From contig JAUCBJ010007484.1 in assembly GCA_032718475.1 (NCBI GenBank), positions 124,001-188,000 on the forward strand: a stretch of DNA of 64,000 bases, written 5' to 3'. Under the pieces are notes generated by a model. It did no database searches and was not told the origin of the DNA. It saw nothing but the letters and a program-made list of their open reading frames with translations. A program made the position numbers and the translations under genes. Each line of letters opens with the position of its first letter. The stretch's first letter is position 1. Of the stretch, positions 51,534-62,625 are shown piece by piece. This DNA comes from Nemertoderma westbladi (Eukaryota; Xenacoelomorpha; Nemertodermatida; Nemertodermatidae).

Positions 51534-51850
51534 ATTTCAGTTTTTCATAACGCGAGTTAAATATTTTTCGGATTTATTTATTATGAATATTCCAATATCG
51601 GCACTGGGTGCGGGAACATGGAATTTGGGTATATTCAATGGACTGGGGGCGATTTACGGGCGAATATTGGGGCAACTTATGGGGCACGGTTCTCATATCA
51701 GATATTTAAGGGCCAAGGGTGGGAGGTAAAATCAAGCAATACTTTAGGTATCAGGTTCGCCTGGTACTTAATTAGGCCTAGCCAACCTCCTACTGCCTGT
51801 AGTGGTAGTTTTGGTAACCCGCTTGTAAAAGCTTTTGCAGACATAACAAG
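51534..51850 (+). repeat. partial LTR related to the BEL-3 3' LTR, opposite orientation
   Basis: Starts TGTTCGCGGTATTTCAG and aligns with the minus strand of 17133-16800 through 'agatatttaagggcca' and 'aaaatcaagcaatact'. Its orientation is opposite to BEL-3, so it is not the native 5' LTR of that copy unless an inversion occurred. The right end is truncated. Confidence 0.7.
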
Positions 51851-52196
51851 TCATTTTTACGCAATGCGCAGAATACTCTAAAATAGCCCTAAATTTATCC
51901 AACTACGCGACGGGAAGGAATTAGAACCAAGATGACGAAATCTCTCAGCTGATTCTTTGTGGACGTGGAATTTCTTTGTTCTGTCTTATTCAGCCAATCA
52001 GAGCAAATTTCTCTTTATGTCTAACAGAAACCTATGGAAACTCGTGCAATACATTACGGTCTTTTTTTCTATTTTCTGAGCATCAGAACCAACTCAGAAT
52101 TTTCTGTGCTTCTGTGCGGAAGTTTCAGACTTTGGCCTAGGAACATCAGATGGCTTTGGTTATGAGAACGTAAATCTATTATCCTAACCTGCATCA
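51851..52196. other. no recognised feature
   Basis: Unique-looking sequence with no coding or repeat signal. Confidence 0.4.
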
Positions 52197-52354
52197 TACC
52201 TACCTACCTACCTACCTACCTACCTACCTACCTACCTACCTACCTACCTACCTACCTACCTACCTACCTACCTACCTACCTACCTACCTACCTACCTACC
52301 TACCTACCTACCTACCTACCTACCTACCTACCTACCTACCTACCTACCTACCTA
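52197..52354. repeat. (TACC)n microsatellite, about 39 copies
   Basis: 158 bp of uninterrupted TACC tetranucleotides. Confidence 0.98.
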
Positions 52355-53394
52355 ACTGCCTCACCTAACTCAACTCGCACCACTGAACATTTCATAATTG
52401 CATAAGTAACACATACTGACTGTTCACCACATTATTTTACTTCTGTTTATAGTATTAATTGTTGTTATATTGATGAATACTGATGTTATATTTGGAGAAT
52501 ACCGATAAATAATCATAAACCCCTCAATCTTCTTGATTACTGAGGTAAGAGGAATAGAGTTTACCGGTAGCAACTGCTACTTAAATTATAGTGGTTTTGT
52601 GTGAATTAAATGCTATTTCATAATCCCTACATGTGTCAGTTGCGATCCTCCTTATATATGATCAAATTCAGTGACGGTCGGCAGATTAGTGCGAACTAGT
52701 GTAAAGTAGTGTGAAGTAGTGTGAAGTCGTGTGAAGTAGTGTGAAGGTTAATAAAGCATCTCCTAAAGAATGCGCTATTTACGAAACTCTGTGGCCATCT
52801 AGTTGTGATTAGTATAAGTCATAACTCTGTTTTTATACTTAAAGCGCCACGTCCTAAAGGAACTGTTAATATTTCCCTGAAAGTAAATATATTTGTCAGA
52901 GATTATATAGTAGCGATCAATCAAATAATACAGTAGGTCTACACTGCAATAACTCCCAAGGAATCCGAATCCAGTCTCCCACACTGTGGGTCATATGCCG
53001 CGCACGGACTGGCTTCGGCTGATGTAACTTCAGTACACTAGGTAATTGGTAAAGGCTAAAGTCGATTTATAAACAAGAGGACAACTAAAATTGGCAGGTT
53101 AAACTGCTAAAGGTCTAAAAGCGCGAACAATAATAGATTTTCAGTTTCTTTATTGCGCCGTAGGCAATAAAGTCGAATGTACCGGTCGGACGGTAAGCTG
53201 TAGGCCTAAACACCCGAACCGGTACTTACAGGTACAGCAGTATTATTTCGATTGTGATAATTATATACCGGTAGGTCTTCAAATTTAATCAGGGACTGCA
53301 GCCCTGGTTTTTATTGAGATTTTACTTATTTCTGTCAGTTTTATTTATCTGTAAGTGTAATATTGAGCATTGCCCTGGGTCTATAGTAATAGTG
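52355..53394. other. AT-rich spacer with a short 11-bp repeat
   Basis: No gene is seen. About five copies of 'gtgtgaagtag' lie at 52690-52748. Confidence 0.5.
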
Positions 53395-53936
53395 TTAACC
53401 GAAATTCTGTCCATCTTCAGGATTTTATCTCTGGAAATGGATTATTTTTGGCTGGAACCCAGTTCAAGAAGCGAACTGGAAAGCTATGGACTCATAGTGG
53501 ACCCAGTGGTCACAAGTCCCAGATAGACCATATTCTGTTTCGTAGGAAATACAGGAGCTCTATACAAGACTGTAATGCATTTACACTTCGACCCTTCTCC
53601 AGTGATCACCGCCTTATTGTGGCCAAGGTAAGACTTAGTCTGTGTGCTAGCAGAACAACGAAATCTGCATTGCCGCGGCATGACTGGTCCTCTCTGTTGC
53701 AACAGCCAAGTGTGAGAACCAGCTTCACACTACAGCTGAGCAACAGGTATGAGGCTCTTGCCGCTGAGGCAGAAGATCACTGTGAGGGCTATACTGCCTT
53801 TACAGAAGCAGTTAAGTTAGCAGCTGCAGAAACAGTTCCTGTATACCCTCAAACAGGAAAAGGGCCCCCTGGACTGACAACAAAATTCAGAAGTGCCGAA
53901 ATGACCTTCATAAGGCGCGGAAAGAGTCCCGACTCA
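53395..53936 (+). pseudogene. LINE endonuclease, C-terminal part, and linker
   Basis: The frame reads VHLQDFISGNGLFLAGTQF, then THSGPSGHKSQIDHILF, then RPFSSDHRLIVAKVRLSL, the end of an apurinic-type (EEP) endonuclease with the QIDHIL and SDH motifs. The N-terminal half is missing (5' truncation near 53395). A frame change near 53845 separates it from the linker to RT. The stretch 53847-53935 also occurs alone at 34731-34820. Confidence 0.85.
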
Positions 53937-55618
53937 AACAGACTACAGCGGCCAAGAATGCAGTTAAGGCTGCATCTAGGTCCCTGAACAGGCAGTACTC
54001 TGTTAATCTACAGGAGCTAATAAACCAACAGGTTGATGCCATCAATGATGCTGACGACAGCAGGCAATCATCCCAGGCATGGAAATCGATCAATTTTCTT
54101 ACTGGGCAGAAAAGCCAACCAACCACCAAGGTTAAGGCTGAATCACCAGCCGATCGCCTCAATGGTTGGAAAGCCCACTTTGAAAAGCTCCTCAATAATG
54201 ACAGGGTATTGCCTGATAGATTTATAGAAGTAAAAGTGTCTGAGTCTGTACTCCCAGATATTTTCATTGGCGATATCTCCTTTGCAGAAGTGAAGGCTGC
54301 TGCAAAGAGCATTAAGACCAATCATGCCAGTGGAGTAGATGGTGTTCCCCCTGAGGTCTATATACCTGAGTGTTTAAAGCTCATCAATCCCATCATAGTA
54401 GACATGTACCGAACAACAAGAGTCCCACAAGAAATGAAAACAAATAAGTTGGTGCCAGTTCCCAAGAAGGGCAACCTAACACTCTATGGTTCTTTTCGGA
54501 GAATCTCATTGATCTCGATTGCTGCAAAGCTATACAATAGGATTCTATTAAATCGCATCAGGGATCCCATTGAGAGACTGCTCCGTGGAAATCAGAATGG
54601 GTTCCGTAAAGGTCGTGGGACCATGGAGCCCATTTTGGCGCTTAGAAGGATAATATTATTTGAAGTGTTATGGGGCGTCCTCCAAGGAGACACACTTGCA
54701 CCATTCTTGTTCATTATTGTGGTTGACTATGTTCTATGCATGTCCTTAGATCATCATAATGATGATGGGGTGATGATAACTCCACCTACTGGCTCCAGAA
54801 GTCGAGGAAATCCTGCCAAGTACCTAACTGATCTAGACTTTGCTGATGACTTAGGAGTACTCTCAGAATCATTAGAGGGAGCCCAACGGCTCATCAGCTC
54901 ATTAGAACATGCTGCTTCTAGTGTTGGTCTTTTTATTAACTCCAGAAAGACCAAAATGTTGACAGTTAACTTTGAAAGTCCTCAGCAAGTCTCTGATCGG
55001 ATGAGCATAAGCTCAAAGGATGGTATGCTTGAGCATGTGGACGACTTCTGTTACCTGGGATCATGGATCCGGAAGTCAGGTGAGGACCTTCGAATACGTA
55101 AGGGAAAGGCATGGGCAGCCTTGAATAGGCTTTCCAGAATTTGGAAGTCACCGTTAATTAATCGGAAACTTAAGGTCCGATTATTTAGAGCAGCAGTAGT
55201 TCCAGTACTCCTCTACGGGAGTCCATGCTGGGCTCTAACTGCTGAGGACACCAAATCTCTGGATGGCACATTCACAAGAATGCTACGCCGGGTTCATTGT
55301 GTCAAGTACAATGCACACATCTCCAACCAGACACTATATAACATTGGAGGTGTCTCATTGGTTCCCCCAAGCTTGACACTAGAACAAAATCGCCTCCGCT
55401 TTGCAGGACATTGCTTTCGCCGTGAGGACCAGCCAGTGCATAATCTTGTACTTTGGCAGCCTCATGGAGTGAATAAGCATGGTGGACAGCCCATGACTTT
55501 CTTGAGACCCATCTTAAAGGACACTAGCCTTGAAGATGCGGATGATCTAGCAAATGTCATGGGTGATAGGGAGTTGTGGCGGTGCAATTTTGTTGACAAG
55601 CCGGCACAGCATTCTTAA
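53937..55618 (+). pseudogene. LINE reverse transcriptase lacking motif A
   Basis: The frame is open from at least 53937; no ATG is evident. Order: AEVKAAAKSIKTNHASGVDG, then KLVPVPKKGNLTLYGSFRRI, then NQNGFRKGRGTMEPILALRR, then WGVLQGDTLAPFLFIIVVDY, then LTDLDFADDLGVLSESLEGA (catalytic FADD, about 54838), then GLFINSRKTKMLTVNF, then YLGSWIRKSGEDLRIRKGKA, and a C-terminal domain with HVLR-type residues (RLRFAGHCFRREDQPVHNL). Between LALRRI and WGVLQGD the segment of roughly 70 residues that should hold motif A (FxDxxxAFD) is missing, so the enzyme is inactive. It is a different family from the LINE at 8.5-16.4 kb. A 3' tail with AGT repeats follows at 55646. Confidence 0.88.
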
Positions 55619-56285
55619 AAATGCAGCTGCAATGCAGCATGCCGATCCTAGTAGTAGTAGTAGTATACCACATCTTCAACTTATAGCTGCTCGTCCTATT
55701 GCACAATCACTCCTACTGATTCCATACTATCTCACATAAGCTTGATATTCAATATCAGTACTAATCATTTATTGGTTTTCTGCTTCTGTACCAGTGTCTC
55801 TCATTGGTTGATTGTTCCTGTATCAGTGTCTCCCTCCCTTTCTCCTATTGGGTTATACTGCTTCCAAAACTTCACCCAATAAGAATTATTATTTTCCAGC
55901 ATTTTGCTTAGCTATAAATTTAAAATTTTTCATCTCTTGTGATTTATAATTTCTCCTTTATTGATAAAACTAACAAATTATTGTGTTGAAGTTATCAGAG
56001 CTGAAGATGTAATGATTTAATAAAGGTATACAACATCAGAGATTAATTAAAGCAAGTAAGTTGTAAATAGAATGAATATATCGTGCTATTCCAGGTCATT
56101 CCTTATTCGGCCTTCCAGGACTCGATTACTCAAGTACCACAGCCTTTATGTGCAACACAGACCAGCGGCTTGTAATGAAATCTGTTTCTGAGATTGTTTC
56201 AGTTGTGGAATCCTTATGAAGTCGATATTGCTCTATGATGTATAATCAGTTTCTCTTGTGTTCTTATTGTATATGTGGGGCGAGC
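55619..56285. other. LINE 3' flank, no gene
   Basis: AT-rich sequence after the LINE stop, possibly its 3' UTR in the first 120 bp (an 'agtagtagtagtagta' run near 55650). Nothing else is recognised. Confidence 0.45.
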
Positions 56286-56372
56286 CACGAAGTTGGCGGA
56301 GCCTTAGCGAATTGACACTGTTAGGGGGTGGGTCAATTTATGCAAATAGTTGTCGTCGTCGTCGTCGTCGTT

Positions 56373-56414
<42 letters not shown>

Positions 56415-56777
56415 GTCGTCGTTACGATTTTGACATGCTAATAACTTTGTCGGATTTAAAGCTGCCAAGTTGAAAATTTGTAGGTATCAATATGAGCAAA
56501 AGTTGAGATTTTTGAGACACTTTCAGTCACCATCAGTGCAATGGTCTCCCGCTAGAGGGCCACATGTCTAAACATTAAATGCCCTCCCATTTCTTTGCTT
56601 TTAATCCGTTTAAGCTGAAACTTGGCAGATATGTATTAGACCATTAGCTGTGACTTTCAAAGGAGGCGAATCCATCTGCAGTTCTCCAGTCTGCCGCTAG
56701 AGGGCCAACGTGACTATTTGCATAAATTGACCTACCCCCTAACAGTGTCAATTCGCTAAGGCTCTGCCAACTTCGTG
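56286..56777. mobile_element. foldback/MITE-like element, 492 bp, with ~65-bp terminal inverted repeats
   Basis: The ends 56286-56350 and 56713-56777 are inverse complements with two or three mismatches: 'cacgaagttggc' ... 'gccttagcgaattgacactg' ... 'gtcaatttatgcaaatag'. There is no transposase, so it is non-autonomous. Inside are a GTC repeat (56349-56422) and two related blocks with 'gctagagggcca'. A target duplication is not clear. Confidence 0.85.
56349..56422. repeat. (GTC)n repeat inside the foldback element
   Basis: About 24 trinucleotides, with single GTT interruptions. Confidence 0.95.
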
Positions 56778-57484
56778 CTGCGCGAAGTCCCCACTTCGTG
56801 TCTCACTTGTATTCATGTATTTGATTCACTTGCCTCTGATAGAAAGTTATATTGCATATGTTGTCTTGTATTGTATTACTTGGTTATACTAATGTTTAGT
56901 AGATTGCCTCGGATTGTTACTTGTTGTATTGCATATCTGTTGTTTTGTATCGTATTACTTGTTTATACTAAAAGTTTAAGGGATTTGCCCCAGAGAATAT
57001 CACTTAAATTGTTGTATTGCATCTTTCGTTTTGTATCGTACTTGTTTATGCTAATGTTTGTAGTGGAACTCCACTTAGTTTTGTTTCATATTACCTGTTT
57101 ATGTACATTATACTAATGTTTTAGTAGATTGCCTCAGATTATATTACTTTGTTTTACGTTGTGTACAGATTATGTTGTATTGCATCCGGATCGCTTGTTT
57201 CTCGTTTTGTTGTGTCATACCAACAGTATGTCTAGATCTAGGTCGTGTTCGTTGCTCAGTGTACGATTAGTTTATGTTGTTCAGTTTTATAACAAGTTTA
57301 TGTTTCTTTCACACTATTTGTATTGTAGGACATTTGAGTATAGTGGCGCTTATCATTAGGTAACTGAATTTAACAATGTCGATAATAATATATGTATATA
57401 TATTGGCAGAAAACTTATTATCTAACAGATAAAATATTATATTATTATTATTACGTTTTATTTCAGATTAATAAAGTCCATATA
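56778..57484. repeat. degenerate T-rich repeats, no gene
   Basis: Loose recurrences of 'tagtagattgcctc(g/a)gatt', 'ttgtattgcat' and 'acttgtttat' at 56850-57200, suggesting an old tandem array. Short frames here look spurious. Confidence 0.5.
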
Positions 57485-60400
57485 AGTAACTAAGAGCACA
57501 AACAGTAAAACTAAGTAACTAAGAGCACAAACAGTAAAACTAAGTAACTAAGAGCACAAACAGTCAAACTAAGTAACTAAGAGCACAAACAGTCAAACTA
57601 AGTAACTAAGAGCACAAACAGTAAAACTAAGTAACTAAGAGCACAAACAGTCAAACTAAGTAACTAAGAGCACAAACAGTAAAACTAAGTAACTAAGAGC
57701 ACAAACAGTCAAACTAAGTAACTAAGAGCACAAACAGTCAAACTAAGTAACTAAGAGCACAAACAGTCAAACTAAGTAACTAAGAGCACAAACAGTCAAA
57801 CTAAGTAACTAAGAGCACAAACAGTCAAACTAAGTAACTAAGAGCACAAACAGTCAAACTAAGTAACTAAGAGCACAAACAGTAAAACTAAGTAACTAAG
57901 AGCACAAACAGTCAAACTAAGTAACTAAGAGCACAAACAGTAAAACTAAGTAACTAAGAGCACAAACAGTAAAACTAAGTAACTAAGAGCACAAACAGTA
58001 AAACTAAGTAACTAAGAGCACAAACAGTAAAACTAAGTAACTAAGAGCACAAACAGTCAAACTAAGTAACTAAGAGCACAAACAGTCAAACTAAGTAACT
58101 AAGAGCACAAACAGTCAAACTAAGTAACTAAGAGCACAAACAGTAAAACTAAGTAACTAAGAGCACAAACAGTCAAACTAAGTAACTAAGAGCACAAACA
58201 GTCAAACTAAGTAACTAAGAGCACAAACAGTCAAACTAAGTAACTAAGAGCACAAACAGTAAAACTAAGTAACTAAGAGCACAAACAGTAAAACTAAGTA
58301 ACTAAGAGCACAAACAGTCAAACTAAGTAACTAAGAGCACAAACAGTCAAACTAAGTAACTAAGAGCACAAACAGTAAAACTAAGTAACTAAGAGCACAA
58401 ACAGTCAAACTAAGTAACTAAGAGCACAAACAGTCAAACTAAGTAACTAAGAGCACAAACAGTCAAACTAAGTAACTAAGAGCACAAACAGTCAAACTAA
58501 GTAACTAAGAGCACAAACAGTAAAACTAAGTAACTAAGAGCACAAACAGTCAAACTAAGTAACTAAGAGCACAAACAGTAAAACTAAGTAACTAAGAGCA
58601 CAAACAGTAAAACTAAGTAACTAAGAGCACAAACAGTAAAACTAAGTAACTAAGAGCACAAACAGTCAAACTAAGTAACTAAGAGCACAAACAGTCAAAC
58701 TAAGTAACTAAGAGCACAAACAGTCAAACTAAGTAACTAAGAGCACAAACAGTAAAACTAAGTAACTAAGAGCACAAACAGTCAAACTAAGTAACTAAGA
58801 GCACAAACAGTCAAACTAAGTAACTAAGAGCACAAACAGTAAAACTAAGTAACTAAGAGCACAAACAGTCAAACTAAGTAACTAAGAGCACAAACAGTCA
58901 AACTAAGTAACTAAGAGCACAAACAGTCAAACTAAGTAACTAAGAGCACAAACAGTAAAACTAAGTAACTAAGAGCACAAACAGTCAAACTAAGTAACTA
59001 AGAGCACAAACAGTCAAACTAAGTAACTAAGAGCACAAACAGTCAAACTAAGTAACTAAGAGCACAAACAGTCAAACTAAGTAACTAAGAGCACAAACAG
59101 TAAAACTAAGTAACTAAGAGCACAAACAGTCAAACTAAGTAACTAAGAGCACAAACAGTCAAACTAAGTAACTAAGAGCACAAACAGTAAAACTAAGTAA
59201 CTAAGAGCACAAACAGTAAAACTAAGTAACTAAGAGCACAAACAGTCAAACTAAGTAACTAAGAGCACAAACAGTCAAACTAAGTAACTAAGAGCACAAA
59301 CAGTAAAACTAAGTAACTAAGAGCACAAACAGTCAAACTAAGTAACTAAGAGCACAAACAGTCAAACTAAGTAACTAAGAGCACAAACAGTCAAACTAAG
59401 TAACTAAGAGCACAAACAGTAAAACTAAGTAACTAAGAGCACAAACAGTCAAACTAAGTAACTAAGAGCACAAACAGTCAAACTAAGTAACTAAGAGCAC
59501 AAACAGTAAAACTAAGTAACTAAGAGCACAAACAGTCAAACTAAGTAACTAAGAGCACAAACAGTAAAACTAAGTAACTAAGAGCACAAACAGTCAAACT
59601 AAGTAACTAAGAGCACAAACAGTCAAACTAAGTAACTAAGAGCACAAACAGTCAAACTAAGTAACTAAGAGCACAAACAGTAAAACTAAGTAACTAAGAG
59701 CACAAACAGTCAAACTAAGTAACTAAGAGCACAAACAGTCAAACTAAGTAACTAAGAGCACAAACAGTAAAACTAAGTAACTAAGAGCACAAACAGTCAA
59801 ACTAAGTAACTAAGAGCACAAACAGTCAAACTAAGTAACTAAGAGCACAAACAGTAAAACTAAGTAACTAAGAGCACAAACAGTCAAACTAAGTAACTAA
59901 GAGCACAAACAGTCAAACTAAGTAACTAAGAGCACAAACAGTAAAACTAAGTAACTAAGAGCACAAACAGTCAAACTAAGTAACTAAGAGCACAAACAGT
60001 CAAACTAAGTAACTAAGAGCACAAACAGTCAAACTAAGTAACTAAGAGCACAAACAGTAAAACTAAGTAACTAAGAGCACAAACAGTCAAACTAAGTAAC
60101 TAAGAGCACAAACAGTCAAACTAAGTAACTAAGAGCACAAACAGTCAAACTAAGTAACTAAGAGCACAAACAGTAAAACTAAGTAACTAAGAGCACAAAC
60201 AGTAAAACTAAGTAACTAAGAGCACAAACAGTCAAACTAAGTAACTAAGAGCACAAACAGTCAAACTAAGTAACTAAGAGCACAAACAGTAAAACTAAGT
60301 AACTAAGAGCACAAACAGTAAAACTAAGTAACTAAGAGCACAAACAGTCAAACTAAGTAACTAAGAGCACAAACAGTCAAACTAAGTAACTAAGAGCACA

Positions 60401-62410
60401 AACAGTAAAACTAAGTAACTAAGAGCACAAACAGTCAAACTAAGTAACTAAGAGCACAAACAGTCAAACTAAGTAACTAAGAGCACAAACAGTAAAACTA
60501 AGTAACTAAGAGCACAAACAGTCAAACTAAGTAACTAAGAGCACAAACAGTCAAACTAAGTAACTAAGAGCACAAACAGTCAAACTAAGTAACTAAGAGC
60601 ACAAACAGTCAAACTAAGTAACTAAGAGCACAAACAGTAAAACTAAGTAACTAAGAGCACAAACAGTAAAACTAAGTAACTAAGAGCACAAACAGTCAAA
60701 CTAAGTAACTAAGAGCACAAACAGTCAAACTAAGTAACTAAGAGCACAAACAGTCAAACTAAGTAACTAAGAGCACAAACAGTAAAACTAAGTAACTAAG
60801 AGCACAAACAGTCAAACTAAGTAACTAAGAGCACAAACAGTCAAACTAAGTAACTAAGAGCACAAACAGTAAAACTAAGTAACTAAGAGCACAAACAGTC
60901 AAACTAAGTAACTAAGAGCACAAACAGTCAAACTAAGTAACTAAGAGCACAAACAGTAAAACTAAGTAACTAAGAGCACAAACAGTCAAACTAAGTAACT
61001 AAGAGCACAAACAGTCAAACTAAGTAACTAAGAGCACAAACAGTCAAACTAAGTAACTAAGAGCACAAACAGTCAAACTAAGTAACTAAGAGCACAAACA
61101 GTAAAACTAAGTAACTAAGAGCACAAACAGTCAAACTAAGTAACTAAGAGCACAAACAGTCAAACTAAGTAACTAAGAGCACAAACAGTAAAACTAAGTA
61201 ACTAAGAGCACAAACAGTCAAACTAAGTAACTAAGAGCACAAACAGTCAAACTAAGTAACTAAGAGCACAAACAGTAAAACTAAGTAACTAAGAGCACAA
61301 ACAGTCAAACTAAGTAACTAAGAGCACAAACAGTCAAACTAAGTAACTAAGAGCACAAACAGTCAAACTAAGTAACTAAGAGCACAAACAGTAAAACTAA
61401 GTAACTAAGAGCACAAACAGTCAAACTAAGTAACTAAGAGCACAAACAGTCAAACTAAGTAACTAAGAGCACAAACAGTCAAACTAAGTAACTAAGAGCA
61501 CAAACAGTAAAACTAAGTAACTAAGAGCACAAACAGTAAAACTAAGTAACTAAGAGCACAAACAGTCAAACTAAGTAACTAAGAGCACAAACAGTCAAAC
61601 TAAGTAACTAAGAGCACAAACAGTAAAACTAAGTAACTAAGAGCACAAACAGTCAAACTAAGTAACTAAGAGCACAAACAGTCAAACTAAGTAACTAAGA
61701 GCACAAACAGTAAAACTAAGTAACTAAGAGCACAAACAGTCAAACTAAGTAACTAAGAGCACAAACAGTAAAACTAAGTAACTAAGAGCACAAACAGTCA
61801 AACTAAGTAACTAAGAGCACAAACAGTCAAACTAAGTAACTAAGAGCACAAACAGTCAAACTAAGTAACTAAGAGCACAAACAGTAAAACTAAGTAACTA
61901 AGAGCACAAACAGTAAAACTAAGTAACTAAGAGCACAAACAGTCAAACTAAGTAACTAAGAGCACAAACAGTCAAACTAAGTAACTAAGAGCACAAACAG
62001 TAAAACTAAGTAACTAAGAGCACAAACAGTCAAACTAAGTAACTAAGAGCACAAACAGTCAAACTAAGTAACTAAGAGCACAAACAGTAAAACTAAGTAA
62101 CTAAGAGCACAAACAGTCAAACTAAGTAACTAAGAGCACAAACAGTAAAACTAAGTAACTAAGAGCACAAACAGTCAAACTAAGTAACTAAGAGCACAAA
62201 CAGTCAAACTAAGTAACTAAGAGCACAAACAGTCAAACTAAGTAACTAAGAGCACAAACAGTCAAACTAAGTAACTAAGAGCACAAACAGTAAAACTAAG
62301 TAACTAAGAGCACAAACAGTCAAACTAAGTAACTAAGAGCACAAACAGTAAAACTAAGTAACTAAGAGCACAAACAGTAAAACTAAGTAACTAAGAGCAC
62401 ACACAGTAAA
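57485..62410. repeat. 29-bp satellite array, about 170 copies
   Basis: Unit 'gtaactaagagcacaaacag' plus 't(a/c)aaactaa', period 29 bp over 4.9 kb. Nearly every unit is identical except for one A/C position, which defines two monomer types. The last unit has 'cacacacag'. No spacers separate the units. Confidence 0.98.
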
Positions 62411-62449
62411 AACAATAATAATAATAATATATTATATAATCTATATAAG

Positions 62450-62625
62450 AAATTTCGCACTGTTGTGTCCCTAGGCAAGACACTTTAGACATTAGTGCCT
62501 ACGCCAACCCAGCGTTATAATGGGAACCTGGCTTTGCTGGGGTAATGATAATAAAAGCGCTTTGAGTATGCCGAGCATAATAAAGCGCTATATAAATAAC
62601 CAATATTATTATTATTATTATATAT
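62450..62625 (+). repeat. SINE-like interspersed repeat
   Basis: It contains 'tgtccctaggcaagacactt', 'aaagcgctttgagta' and 'aaagcgctatataaata', then an ATT-rich tail. This combination is common in dispersed short repeats of many animal genomes (from memory, no search made). Confidence 0.55.

Noticed and set aside
53314-53526. Small frame before the LINE endonuclease
   Set aside because: It overlaps the endonuclease frame and shows no domain.
56258-56473. Arg-rich 71-codon protein
   Set aside because: It is the translation of a GTC microsatellite inside a foldback element.
57485-62410. CRISPR-like regular 29-bp repeats
   Set aside because: The units are head-to-tail with no spacers, and the context is eukaryotic.
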